The translations under genes were made by a program, and so were the position numbers. A DNA stretch of 64,000 nt, from NCBI GenBank assembly GCA_964540535.1, contig CAZIMO010000004.1, forward strand, positions 124,001 to 188,000. The letters are read 5' to 3'. Origin of the DNA: Fimenecus sp964540535. GTDB lineage: Bacteria > Bacillota > Clostridia > Oscillospirales > Acutalibacteraceae. Positions 44,439 through 52,591 of this stretch are shown one piece after another. The first letter of the stretch is position 1. Each line of letters begins with the position of its first letter. A model generated the notes under the pieces. The model was not told the DNA's origin and did no database searches. It saw only the letters and a list, made by a program, of their open reading frames with translations.

Positions 44439-45550
44439 ATTTCGTATCCTTTCAAAAGCTTTGACAATGCCGAGCCGAATATGCTTGCAGAATTTACAGC
44501 TTCGGTCAATGTATTTGCATCTGTACCAATCTCTATATGCAAAGCACAGGGAACCAAGTCCATATTGTATTTTCTGCCTGCCAAGGTAAGCGGACGCATA
44601 AGTGACGGGGCTTCACGCACAAGGGATTGCTGAAGATTTAATGCAAAGGTAAGATTTTTCTCCCAGTTTGGAAAATCTGTCACATTGCCGTCTTGACAGC
44701 CTGTGGTAATCATAATTTGCGCTACCTTTTCGCCGTTAATCTGCGACACAGTTTTAATACGTGTGCCGTCTTTAATATAAATTGAATCACGGTGAATATC
44801 AAGCACCACTTGAATTGACGGATTTTCTTTCAAAATTCTGCTTATATTTTCTCTTGCACGCTCATATGCACCGCTGACGGCTTCGTCATACACGGTTTTG
44901 TCGTGAATTGTTTTATAGCCGTTACTTTCAAGCACCTTGCATATTTCTTCGCCGACTCTTATCATATTTTCCGCTGAATTATCACTGCGTGTGCTTCGCT
45001 CATTGGTATAAAAATTTCTGTCCAGAAGTTCATAGGTTTCGCTTGCGTGAGTATGGTATATAAGCACAGCAGGCTCTGATTTGTTCACTGACGCTTGAAT
45101 TCTTTTGTTAAGATACTCTGCTATATCAATTTCGCTGTGATTTTGAGTTGTATTTCGCATATAAATACCGTCGTACTCGCTTGTTGCATTTTTTATACTG
45201 TAATCTTCAGCAGAAATATTACCGTCGTTTGAAGAATGAGCATATTTTTCTTCTGCCTGTTCAACAAGCTTTTTTATATCGGAAGAAACGGTAAATACTA
45301 TTGAAGAATTTGCTGTTTGAATTTGCGGAGTATTATTTTTCACAGTATTTTCAGTATTCTCTTTTTCTTCTGTTCCGTTTTTAACAGAAAAAGCGCTTAA
45401 CGGATGCGAAAAAAGAAAGCTTGTATTCAAAATTTTTTCAGCAACACTGTCTGCTCCGAAAAAAACAGTTGCAATGCAAAGAGTTAGAGGCAATGCAATT
45501 TTTATAAGTAAATCGAAAAGCTTTTTGCTGAAGTTTGTCCTTTTATTCAA
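44435..45550 (-). CDS. spoIIP: Stage II sporulation protein P (peptidoglycan hydrolase)
   Basis: 371 residues. SpoIIP is an amidase and endopeptidase that, with SpoIID and SpoIIM, drives engulfment. N-terminal membrane anchor (about 10-30), variable linker, then the amidase domain with VLIYHTHASETYE (zinc His), VVLDIHRDS (His, Asp) and CALHIEIGTDANT (catalytic Glu). The start appears to be TTG at 45550 with a weak ribosome site. It follows gpr by 54 bases; gpr-spoIIP is the conserved pair. Confidence 0.96.
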   Translation of the reverse strand: MNKRTNFSKKLFDLLIKIALPLTLCIATVFFGADSVAEKILNTSFLFSHPLSAFSVKNGTEEKENTENTVKNNTPQIQTANSSIVFTVSSDIKKLVEQAEEKYAHSSNDGNISAEDYSIKNATSEYDGIYMRNTTQNHSEIDIAEYLNKRIQASVNKSEPAVLIYHTHASETYELLDRNFYTNERSTRSDNSAENMIRVGEEICKVLESNGYKTIHDKTVYDEAVSGAYERARENISRILKENPSIQVVLDIHRDSIYIKDGTRIKTVSQINGEKVAQIMITTGCQDGNVTDFPNWEKNLTFALNLQQSLVREAPSLMRPLTLAGRKYNMDLVPCALHIEIGTDANTLTEAVNSASIFGSALSKLLKGYEI

Positions 45551-45604
45551 AATACCAGCTCATTTCAAAAAATATTCACATAATAATATGCCGATATTTT
45601 TATT

Positions 45605-46468
45605 TTATGATAGTGCGAGGAAGGTTTCAGGTTCAATTTCGGGCTGTAAAGCGCAGTTGATACTCAAGGCTAAAAGTCTTGCGGCACGCTGAATAACCAT
45701 ATCGATATTGCGAGGCGTTACCATCATTTCATCAGCGTCGGTTGAAATATTTTCAGTATTTTCGGTTAAATCGCTGACTATTGTTCTGCCGTCTATTACT
45801 GTTGGAACACCCATTGAAATTACGGGTATTCCGAGAGTGGATTTATCAATGGTTTTTCTGTAATTCCCCACACCTGCGCCGGGAGTTATACCTGTATTTG
45901 AAAGCTGAACGGTTTTGCCGAGATTTGAAAGCTTTCTTGAAGCTAAAGCGTCAACAATTATTACTGCGTCGGGATTGATAAGATTAACTATACCCTTTAT
46001 ATATTCGGCGGTCTCAATTCCTGTTTGACCCAAAACCCCTGTTGAAACGGCGGCAACAGGGCGAAGATTGGGAAGTCCCAAAGCTTTTCCCACTCCGTTT
46101 TCAATATGTCTTGTAGAAAAAATCTGCTTTGCACAGAGAGGTCCTAATGCGTCGGGAGTAATATTTTCATTGCCCAAGCCTGCAACAAGTACGGTTTTAA
46201 TACCGTTTGGTAATAAAGCTTTTATTTTTTGGGTTATCACATCAAGTCGGCTGTCCAGCAATTCGCTTTCGTGGGAAAATTCGGGCAAGTCAACGGTGAT
46301 GTACTTACCCTTCGGCTTGCCTAAAGCTTTTGCACCGTTTTCATCAAGAATTTCTACGGTTGTAATTACCGATTTTCCGTTTTCTTCTTTTTTGAAATAC
46401 ACGCCTTCGCACTCGTTATCTTTAAGCAGTTCGTGTCTTTCAAGGGTTATGTCCGTTCTGCAATTCAT
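45605..46468 (-). CDS. gpr: GPR germination protease
   Basis: 287 residues from the ATG at 46468 (AAAGGAGCGG upstream). Degrades SASPs during germination. Start region NCRTDITLERHELLK includes the propeptide; conserved GLGNENITPDALGP, VAAVSTGVLGQTGIETAEY and VIIVDALASR follow. An atypical aspartate peptidase made as a zymogen in the forespore. Its substrate class is encoded at 38.1 kb. Confidence 0.96.
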   Translation of the reverse strand: MNCRTDITLERHELLKDNECEGVYFKKEENGKSVITTVEILDENGAKALGKPKGKYITVDLPEFSHESELLDSRLDVITQKIKALLPNGIKTVLVAGLGNENITPDALGPLCAKQIFSTRHIENGVGKALGLPNLRPVAAVSTGVLGQTGIETAEYIKGIVNLINPDAVIIVDALASRKLSNLGKTVQLSNTGITPGAGVGNYRKTIDKSTLGIPVISMGVPTVIDGRTIVSDLTENTENISTDADEMMVTPRNIDMVIQRAARLLALSINCALQPEIEPETFLALS

Positions 46469-46536
46469 ATAAACCGCTCCTTTTTTGATTATATTATTGG
46501 CAATGAAAAAAATAATAGTCATTTTGTAAAAAAAAC

Positions 46537-46565
46537 TTGATTTTTATTTTATTCCGTGGTAATAT
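46537..46565 (+). promoter_or_regulatory. Promoter of rpsT
   Basis: TTGATT, 17 bases, TAATAT. Confidence 0.6.
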
Positions 46566-46598
46566 ATGTATCTGTAATGCGAAGGAGGTGTAACGACT

Positions 46599-46856
46599 AT
46601 GCCAAATATCAAATCAGCTAAAAAGCGTGTTCTCGTTAACAAGACAAAGGCACAGCGCAATAAGTCAGCAAACTCTGCTCTTAAAACAGCTATTAAAAAG
46701 GCTAACGCTGCTATTGAAGCTAAAGCAGAAAACAAGGAAGAGCTTGTAAAGGTTGCTGTTAAGAAAATCGACCAGGCTGCTGCTAAGGGTCTTCTTCATA
46801 AGAATAATGCAGCTCGTAAAAAGTCTGCTCTCGTTACAAAGCTTAACAAGGCTTAA
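46599..46856 (+). CDS. rpsT: 30S ribosomal protein S20
   Basis: 85 residues, the standard length, rich in Lys and Ala. It binds 16S rRNA. Signature PNIKSAKKRVLVNKTKAQRN at the N-terminus and KGLLHKNNAARKKSAL near the C-terminus. AAGGAGGTG precedes the ATG. Transcribed alone, divergent from gpr. Confidence 0.98.
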   Translation: MPNIKSAKKRVLVNKTKAQRNKSANSALKTAIKKANAAIEAKAENKEELVKVAVKKIDQAAAKGLLHKNNAARKKSALVTKLNKA

Positions 46857-46871
46857 TTTTACGCAGTTCTT

Positions 46872-46905
46872 TGCCGTTGACGAAAGTCTGCGGCATTTTT
46901 CTTTT
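46872..46905 (+). terminator. Probable terminator after rpsT
   Basis: Short stem TGCCG/CGGCA (46872-46876, 46891-46895), followed by TTTTTCTTTTT. Confidence 0.5.
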
Positions 46906-46922
46906 TATTAACAAACTATTCA

Positions 46923-46951
46923 TTGACTTTTAATCAGTAATTATGTATAAT
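46923..46951 (+). promoter_or_regulatory. Strong promoter of the 59-residue membrane protein gene
   Basis: TTGACT, 17 bases, TATAAT. Confidence 0.75.
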
Positions 46952-46983
46952 TGTAGAAAAGAAGTTTTACGGAGGAAATCTTT

Positions 46984-47163
46984 ATGAAAAAGGCACTTAA
47001 AGTTATCGCAATTATCGCCGGTATTGCAGCCGTTGCAGTTGCCGCTTATGTCATTATCAAAAAATATGTTGACAGCAAAAGAGTTGTAATCGGTAATGAT
47101 GCTGAAAGCTATGTTTCATGCTCATTCTGTGATGACAGCTTTATTTCTGAAACTGTTGCGTAA
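46984..47163 (+). CDS. Small membrane protein (59 residues)
   Basis: Starts MKKALKVIAI; one helix (about 6-25, IAIIAGIAAVAVAAYVII), then KKYVDSKR and a polar end with Cys46 and Cys49 (S-C-S-F-C-D). GGAGG lies 8 bases before the ATG. It has a near-consensus promoter and a strong terminator, so it looks like an independently and well expressed small gene. No family is recognised; it resembles other KK-start single-helix peptides of Clostridia. Confidence 0.75.
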   Translation: MKKALKVIAIIAGIAAVAVAAYVIIKKYVDSKRVVIGNDAESYVSCSFCDDSFISETVA

Positions 47164-47179
47164 AAAACACATAAGTTTT

Positions 47180-47218
47180 AAGGACTTGTTCATTACAGCG
47201 AACAAGTCCTTTATTTTT
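47180..47218. terminator. Bidirectional terminator between small protein gene and spoVAE
   Basis: Perfect 12-bp stem AAGGACTTGTTC (47180-47191) / GAACAAGTCCTT (47200-47211), followed by TTATTTTTTT on the plus strand. Confidence 0.9.
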
Positions 47219-47572
47219 TTACTTTGATTTTGCTTTTGTTAAAAATGATACTATAAGACCGCTGACCATTGCAACGGTAATGCCCACTGACGAAGCGCTT
47301 AACGGCCCTGTAAGAATACCGAGCGCACCGTCTTCACGAATTGCCTCTTTAGTACCCTGTACCAAATTGTTGCCAAATCCTGTAAGCGGAACTGTTGCTC
47401 CTGCTCCCGCCCATTCCACAAGCGGTTGGTAAAGACCCAACGCGCCTAATATAACGCCAAGCACAACAAACATAACGAGAATGCGTGCAGGCGTAAGCTT
47501 TGTAAGGTCAATAAGGAGCTGACCGACAAGACAAATTAAACCGCCTATTAAAAATGCTTTTAAAAATATCAT
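47219..47572 (-). CDS. spoVAE: Stage V sporulation protein AE
   Basis: 117 residues, integral membrane protein with about four helices. SpoVA proteins move dipicolinic acid into the forespore. Family features: FLIGGLICLVGQLLID, TGFGNNLVQG and GPLSASSVGITVAM. The ATG at 47572 follows GGGAGG by 7 bases; an upstream extension is unlikely. spoVAC and spoVAD, normally adjacent, are absent here. Confidence 0.92.
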   Translation of the reverse strand: MIFLKAFLIGGLICLVGQLLIDLTKLTPARILVMFVVLGVILGALGLYQPLVEWAGAGATVPLTGFGNNLVQGTKEAIREDGALGILTGPLSASSVGITVAMVSGLIVSFLTKAKSK

Positions 47573-47582
47573 CAATATTCCT

Positions 47583-47602
47583 CCCGACTTTATTTTGTCG
47601 GG
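47583..47602 (-). promoter_or_regulatory. Hairpin that may mask the spoVAE ribosome site
   Basis: CCCGAC (47583-47588) pairs with GTCGGG (47597-47602). The arm next to the gene carries the first G bases of the GGGAGG ribosome site of spoVAE. It may regulate translation or be a leftover terminator. Confidence 0.4.
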
Positions 47603-47622
47603 ATTTTCTTTTTTTATGCAAA

Positions 47623-47660
47623 ATAAAAAACTGAAGCACTTTCTGTATGGAAAGTGCTTC
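47623..47660 (-). terminator. Terminator after the zinc-ribbon gene
   Basis: Perfect 11-bp stem GAAGCACTTTC (47633-47643) / GAAAGTGCTTC (47650-47660), then a T run on the minus strand. Confidence 0.9.
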
Positions 47661-47671
47661 AAATATGTAAA

Positions 47672-47947
47672 TTATTCAGCCTTCATTTTTGCAAAGCATT
47701 CGCTGCAGTAAATTGGGCGATCGTCTTTAGGAACAAAGGGAACCTTTGCTTCGCCGCCGCATGCTGCGCAAACTGCTGTATGGTATTCTCTTGCACCGTT
47801 CTTTGCATTTTTGCGTGCTGCACGGCACTCTTTACATACCTTTGGCTCGTTTACAAGTCCTTTCTCTGCGTAGAATTCCTGTTCACCTGCTGTGAATACA
47901 AATTCGTTACCGCACATTTTACAGGTGAGTGTTTTGTCTTCGTACAT
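47672..47947 (-). CDS. Small double zinc-ribbon protein
   Basis: 91 residues with four CxxC pairs: CKMC (9-12), CKEC (38-41), CAAC (60-63) and CSEC (81-84). The N-terminal half, with FTAGEQEFYAEKGL, matches the pattern of the zf-trcl domain; the C-terminal half is a second CxxC ribbon. Probably a nucleic-acid or protein-binding adaptor; common but uncharacterised in Clostridia. GAGG precedes the ATG. Confidence 0.85.
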   Translation of the reverse strand: MYEDKTLTCKMCGNEFVFTAGEQEFYAEKGLVNEPKVCKECRAARKNAKNGAREYHTAVCAACGGEAKVPFVPKDDRPIYCSECFAKMKAE

Positions 47948-48015
47948 TTTTTGCTACCTCGCTTAAAGTTTTTTACCCGATTCTTTTTTGAGAAAGGGCA
48001 TATAATAAAAGGTTT

Positions 48016-48594
48016 TCACCTAATATCACAGAGTTTTTTACGAATGCGTTGAATTGCATTATCGACCGATTTTTCGGTACATTCAAGTATTTCGGCAATT
48101 TCTGAATAAGACATACCGAGCATTGAGAGCTTAAAAACCTTTTTTTCGGTTTTAGAAAGATTTGTTTCAACAAAACTGTTTATTTTATCAAGCTCTTCGT
48201 TGTAAATAATAATTTCTTCGGGTGTAGGCGAATCTGACAGAAGATTACTTTCTTCTTCAATTGAAATATATGAACGAAGCGGCAGATTTGACTTGTTGTT
48301 TGATTTTTTTAGTGCCGAAAGTATTTTTCTTACCGCAACAGTTACCGCAAAAGCGGAAAACTTGATTTTACGGGTTTTGTCAAATGAATAAACCGCAGAG
48401 ACAAAGCCTATCATACCCTCTTGATACAAATCATCGCTTTCAATTCCGCTTAATCCTTTAAAAGATTTAGCTTTTTGAAGAATTGTATCAGAGTAACGCT
48501 GAATAAGCGAGGTGAGCGCCGCAGTGTCGCCTGATTGTGCAAGAGAAACAAGAGTGTTATCGTCTTTCCCTTCAGCAACTGACACAGAAGCCAA
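48016..48594 (-). CDS. Sigma-70 family factor, SigH-like
   Basis: About 192 residues. Region 2 reads SDDLYQEGMIGFVSAVYSFD, with FSAFAVTVAVRKI next, then LRSYISIEEE, as in the sigma-H group, and region 4 with GMSYSEIAEIL and KSVDNAIQRIRKKL. Such factors direct early sporulation or competence genes. The likely start is TTG at 48594, just after GGGGTGA; a GTG at 48585 is an alternative. In Clostridia true sigH usually lies near the ribosomal/rpmG-secE region, so this may be a second paralogue. Confidence 0.78.
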   Translation of the reverse strand: MASVSVAEGKDDNTLVSLAQSGDTAALTSLIQRYSDTILQKAKSFKGLSGIESDDLYQEGMIGFVSAVYSFDKTRKIKFSAFAVTVAVRKILSALKKSNNKSNLPLRSYISIEEESNLLSDSPTPEEIIIYNEELDKINSFVETNLSKTEKKVFKLSMLGMSYSEIAEILECTEKSVDNAIQRIRKKLCDIR

Positions 48595-48644
48595 AAAATC
48601 ACCCCAACAACTAATAATATACACAGCGATTTAATTCACTTACA

Positions 48645-48673
48645 AGTATAGCACAAAAAATATATAAAGTCAA
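48645..48673 (-). promoter_or_regulatory. Promoter of the SigH-like gene
   Basis: TTGACT, 17 bases, TATACT on the minus strand. A perfect 12-bp palindrome TTTCAGCTGAAA lies further upstream at 48719-48730. Confidence 0.65.
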
Positions 48674-48759
48674 TAAAAATTTTTGTATAAAATATATAAA
48701 CCCTTATATTTTGACAAGTTTCAGCTGAAATATTCAAAATGTTTAATATTTCGCTGTAA

Positions 48760-48858
48760 TTATTTTATAAGTATTTGAAAAAGAACCGACGCGGTGCTGA
48801 GAAGCATCAATACGGCAAGAGCAATTGCTATAATTTTAACGATTTTTTGCTGATTCAT
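48760..48858 (-). CDS. Very small single-helix membrane peptide (32 residues)
   Basis: MNQQKIVKII followed by a hydrophobic helix (AIALAVLMLLSTASVLF) and a C-terminal Lys. AGGAGTG lies before the ATG. It begins 2 bases after the phosphoglucomutase stop, so it is likely co-transcribed. The layout recalls the DUF4044-type short peptides of Firmicutes, but the match is not certain. Confidence 0.6.
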   Translation of the reverse strand: MNQQKIVKIIAIALAVLMLLSTASVLFQILIK

Positions 48859-48859
48859 A

Positions 48860-50578
48860 TTACACTCCTAAAATTTCTGAAATACTTTTTGAAATTGCTT
48901 CGGCTTTTGCTTCGGAATCTGCACGGGAAATGCCGAGCGCGGTAATATAAACCTTAATTTTCGGTTCTGTACCCGACGGACGGACAATTACCTTGCTGTT
49001 ATCTTCAAGCAAATATGAAAGCACATTTGATTTAGGCAAAGTAATTTCAGTCTCTTCGCCTGTTAATGTATCTTTTGTAACGCTTAGTTTATAATCTGAA
49101 ACCTTGACAACATTTTTGCCCGCAATTTCTTTTGGAGCGTTCTCGCGGAGCGCTGTCATCATATCGCTCATTTTCTGCATTCCGCTTGCGCCCTCAAAAG
49201 CAAAATTGAGAACAGAGTTTAAATACATACCGTATTTTTCATAAATACTGTCCATAAACTGTTTGAGAGAAATTCCGCGAAGCTTATAATAAGCTGCCAT
49301 TTCGCAAATAATGAGAGAAGCCACAACAGCGTCTTTATCACGTGCGTGCGCACCGCGGAGATAGCCGTAAGATTCTTCCATACCCACAATAAAGCGATTT
49401 TCTTCGCCTGTTTTTTCAAGATTAGTAACAAGCTCGCCGATATATTTAAAGCCTGTAAGCAAATCAGAAGTTTCTGCACCGTAGGCAGACGCGATTGCTT
49501 CAACAAGAGGGGTTGTAACAATTGTTTTTACTACTATGGGATTTTCAGGAAGCTTGCCCTGCTCTTTAAGAGTTGAAAGAAGATACTCGCAAAGCATTGC
49601 TCCGACTTCGTTACCGCTCATAAGAACATAATCGCCGCCGTCACGAACCGCAATACCTACACGGTCGCAGTCCGGATCTGTTGCCAAAAGCAAATCGGCA
49701 TCTGTACCCTCTGCTGTCTTGATTGCACACTCAAATGCTTGGCGGATTTCCGGGTTCGGATAAGGACAGGTCGGGAAATTACCGTCAGGGTTTTCCTGCT
49801 CTTTTACGACTGTTACATCGTTAATACCTGCTTTTTTCAAAATCTTGCGGACAGGCTTATTTCCTGTTCCGTTAAGAGGTGTATAAATTACTTTAAGTCC
49901 TGCTTTTTTGATTTCATCGGGATTTACACAGCAGTCAAGAACCTTTTCATAAAATTCTTCAACGAGCCAATCCTCAATATAATCGACCATATCCTCGGCA
50001 AGTGCATCGTCAAAATCCATTGTTTTAACACCTGTGAAGATATCAGTATTTTTGATATACTCATAAGTTTTTGCAGCCGCCTCGTCGGTCATTTGATAAC
50101 CGTTGGGATCATAGCATTTATATCCGTTATATTTTGACGGATTATGGCTTGCAGTGATGATTATACCCGAAGAACATCCAAGTCTTCTCACAGCGAAAGA
50201 AAGCATAGGTGTGGGAACAAGCTCGGGATAAATATAAACCTTTATTCCGTTAGCCGCCAGAACACCTGCCGCGCTCTTTGCAAACTCTTCTGACTTTATA
50301 CGGGAATCATAAGCAATTGCAATTGAAGGATTTTCAAAATTTTCGTTAAGATAATCGCTGAGTCCCTGTGTTGCTTGATTAACGGTATAAACATTCATTC
50401 TGTTTGTACCTGCACCGATAACTCCGCGAAGTCCTGCGGTACCGAATTCGAGATTTTTATAAAATCTATCAAGAATTGCTTCCTCATCTCCTTTTATTTC
50501 TTCAAGTTCAGGGATAAGGTCTGTATCCGCAACGGCGGACACAAGCCACTGTTCATAAAGTTTATTGATGTCGTTCAC
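48860..50578 (-). CDS. pgcA: Phosphoglucomutase/phosphomannomutase (alpha-D-phosphohexomutase)
   Basis: 572 residues. Interconverts glucose 1- and 6-phosphate for wall and glycolipid precursors. Phosphoserine loop IIITASHNPSKYNGYK (Ser near 145), metal site ATDPDCDRVG, sugar-binding GMEESYGYL and C-terminal phosphate loop RPSGTEPKIKVY. The start is GTG with AGGAGG 6 bases upstream. Length and motifs fit Bacillus PgcA. Confidence 0.94.
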   Translation of the reverse strand: MNDINKLYEQWLVSAVADTDLIPELEEIKGDEEAILDRFYKNLEFGTAGLRGVIGAGTNRMNVYTVNQATQGLSDYLNENFENPSIAIAYDSRIKSEEFAKSAAGVLAANGIKVYIYPELVPTPMLSFAVRRLGCSSGIIITASHNPSKYNGYKCYDPNGYQMTDEAAAKTYEYIKNTDIFTGVKTMDFDDALAEDMVDYIEDWLVEEFYEKVLDCCVNPDEIKKAGLKVIYTPLNGTGNKPVRKILKKAGINDVTVVKEQENPDGNFPTCPYPNPEIRQAFECAIKTAEGTDADLLLATDPDCDRVGIAVRDGGDYVLMSGNEVGAMLCEYLLSTLKEQGKLPENPIVVKTIVTTPLVEAIASAYGAETSDLLTGFKYIGELVTNLEKTGEENRFIVGMEESYGYLRGAHARDKDAVVASLIICEMAAYYKLRGISLKQFMDSIYEKYGMYLNSVLNFAFEGASGMQKMSDMMTALRENAPKEIAGKNVVKVSDYKLSVTKDTLTGEETEITLPKSNVLSYLLEDNSKVIVRPSGTEPKIKVYITALGISRADSEAKAEAISKSISEILGV

Positions 50579-50662
50579 GGCAATACCTCCTATTTTTTAA
50601 TCATATTTATTTTACTCCAAAATATGTAAAAAGTAAATATAAAAATATATAGATAAAATAAG

Positions 50663-50691
50663 TTGAAAAACAGTTATATTTTATTTATAAT
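50663..50691 (+). promoter_or_regulatory. Promoter of comM, upstream of the MITE-like element
   Basis: TTGAAA, 17 bases, TATAAT. The predicted start near 50698 puts all of MITE-like element 2 in the comM leader. Confidence 0.6.
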
Positions 50692-50705
50692 GTATTCAGT
50701 AAACT

Positions 50706-50983
50706 TTAAGCGAAGCCGATAAATCCAAACTCGCCTAAAATGTGCGTACTACGGAAACTTTTCGGCTTATCGCGCTCGAAAGGCGACAGCCTTATTTCGT
50801 GCTCTGCACCAAAAATTGAACCGCATTACACACCTTTTAGGTCGAAGAATTCTTAAGTGAGTGATTTTTGGTTATGCAAGGCGCAAAACGCAGTCAATCC
50901 TAACGGATTTACGAGTATTTTAACAAAGCAGAACCGAAAATCAAGTCCTAAAAATCGGGTTCGGATTTGTCGGTTTCGCTTAA
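50706..50983. mobile_element. MITE-like non-coding element 2
   Basis: 278 bp without a gene. 25-bp inverted ends (50706-50730 and 50959-50983) match at 22 of 25 and begin TTAAGCGAA, like element 1. The inside carries a reversed version of the TGCGTT...GCCTTG block also found in element 1 (compare 50875-50935 with 43025-43080). The right end supplies AAGGGG just before the comM start codon. Fills most of the 417-base gap 50579-50995. Confidence 0.7.
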
Positions 50984-50995
50984 GGGGTGATTTTA

Positions 50996-52522
50996 GTGTT
51001 TGCAAGAGTTATGAGTCTTGGGCTTTTCGGAATTAAAGCATATAAAGTTATGGTTGAGGCAGATATTTCGGGCGGACTGCCCAGGTTTGATATTGTAGGG
51101 CTTCCCGACACTGCGGTTTCTGAAAGCCGTGAACGCGTTAGGTCTGCAATAAAAAATGCCAATCTGCAATATCCTGTGAGCAGAATAACGGTAAACCTTG
51201 CTCCTGCGGATATGAAAAAAGAAGGGCCGCTTTATGATTTACCCATACTCATAGCCTTGCTTTGCGCCAACGAGCAGTTAAAAGGCGTTACCGACGATAT
51301 GGCGTTCATAGGCGAATTATCTCTTGACGGTCAGCTTCGCAAGGTGAACGGTATTTTACCAATGGTGATTTGTGCGCAAAAATCGGGCATAAAGAAAATA
51401 TTTATTCCTGCCGACAACATAAGCGAGGGTGCTGTTGTCAAGGGAATTGAGGTATATCCTGTTAAAAGTGTTCTTCAGTTATTAAAGCATCTTACGAATG
51501 TTGAACAGATAAGTCCTGTTTCAGCTGAAAGCTATACTGAATACAGAAATCCGCTGAATATTCCCGACTTTGCAGATGTAAGAGGTCAGGAAGAAGTAAA
51601 AAGAGCATTGGAAATTGCGGCGGCAGGCGGTCATAATGTTTTAATGATAGGTCCTCCCGGTTCGGGCAAAAGTATGCTTGCGAAGAGAATGCCGTCGATT
51701 TTACCCGATATGACTTTTGAAGAATCAATTGAAACTACAAATATTTATTCAATTGCCGGCGCGTTGCCGTCGGGAGTTTCACTGCTCCGTTCAAGGCCAT
51801 TCCGTTCCCCTCACCACTCGGTTTCGCCGGCAGGACTTTCCGGCGGCGGTGCAATACCAAAACCGGGCGAGGTGTCGCTTGCGCACAACGGCGTGCTGTT
51901 TCTTGACGAGCTTCCCGAATTTACAAGAAATACTTTAGAGGCACTGCGTCAGCCCATTGAAGACGGTGTAATAAGCATTTCACGTGCTATGGCAAAATTC
52001 CAATATCCTTGTTCGCTAATGGTTATTGCAGCTATGAATCCTTGCCCGTGCGGCTATTACGGACACCCTACACGTCCCTGCACCTGTCCGCCCGGTGCTG
52101 CTCAAAGATATCTGAACCGTGTGAGCGGTCCGCTGATTGACAGACTTGATATTCACATCAGCGTTCCGCCCGTTGATTTTCAGAATCTTTCAAGCGACCG
52201 CAAATCGGAGCCGTCAAGCGAAATCAAAAAGCGTGTTGAAAAAGCAAGAGCTGTTCAGCACGAGAGATTTAAGGGTACCGGTATTACCTGTAATGCCAAA
52301 ATGGACGCAGCAAGTACTCGTAAGTACTGCAAGCTGACAAGTAACGCTATGTATATTTTGCAGGCGGCTTTTGAAAGACTTTCGCTCTCTGCAAGAGCCT
52401 ATGACAAGATACTGCGAATTGCAAGAACCATTGCAGATCTCGACGATTCAACTCAAATTGATACAAAGCATATAACAGAGGCTATTCAATACAGAAGTTT
52501 CGACAGAAGATTTGAAGAATAA
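50996..52522 (+). CDS. comM: ComM/YifB-family Mg-chelatase-like ATPase
   Basis: 508 residues. AAA+ helicase-like protein that aids branch migration in natural transformation in Proteobacteria; the role in Firmicutes is less clear. N-terminal Lon-protease-like domain (about 15-170; GLPRFDIVGLPDTAVSE), Walker A GPPGSGKS (about 221), Walker B GVLFLDELPEF, MNPCPCGYYGHP Cys motif and RVSGPLIDRLDIH. Start GTG at 50996 preferred: AAGGGG is 8 bases upstream and the family starts FARV. An earlier GTG at 50987 is possible. Confidence 0.94.
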   Translation: MFARVMSLGLFGIKAYKVMVEADISGGLPRFDIVGLPDTAVSESRERVRSAIKNANLQYPVSRITVNLAPADMKKEGPLYDLPILIALLCANEQLKGVTDDMAFIGELSLDGQLRKVNGILPMVICAQKSGIKKIFIPADNISEGAVVKGIEVYPVKSVLQLLKHLTNVEQISPVSAESYTEYRNPLNIPDFADVRGQEEVKRALEIAAAGGHNVLMIGPPGSGKSMLAKRMPSILPDMTFEESIETTNIYSIAGALPSGVSLLRSRPFRSPHHSVSPAGLSGGGAIPKPGEVSLAHNGVLFLDELPEFTRNTLEALRQPIEDGVISISRAMAKFQYPCSLMVIAAMNPCPCGYYGHPTRPCTCPPGAAQRYLNRVSGPLIDRLDIHISVPPVDFQNLSSDRKSEPSSEIKKRVEKARAVQHERFKGTGITCNAKMDAASTRKYCKLTSNAMYILQAAFERLSLSARAYDKILRIARTIADLDDSTQIDTKHITEAIQYRSFDRRFEE

Positions 52523-52536
52523 AATATACAGCAAAT

Positions 52537-52582
52537 TTAAAATGCACCCCGTGAGCTTTTGGGCTTTTGGGGTGCATTTTAA
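52537..52582. terminator. Bidirectional terminator between comM and the DUF2344 gene
   Basis: Perfect 14-bp stem TTAAAATGCACCCC (52537-52550) / GGGGTGCATTTTAA (52569-52582). Confidence 0.88.
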
Positions 52583-52591
52583 TATGTAAAA

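Noticed and set aside
46544..46735. Reading frame opposite the start of rpsT
   Set aside because: It is the antisense of a certain S20 gene, with no ribosome site; the coding signal belongs to rpsT.
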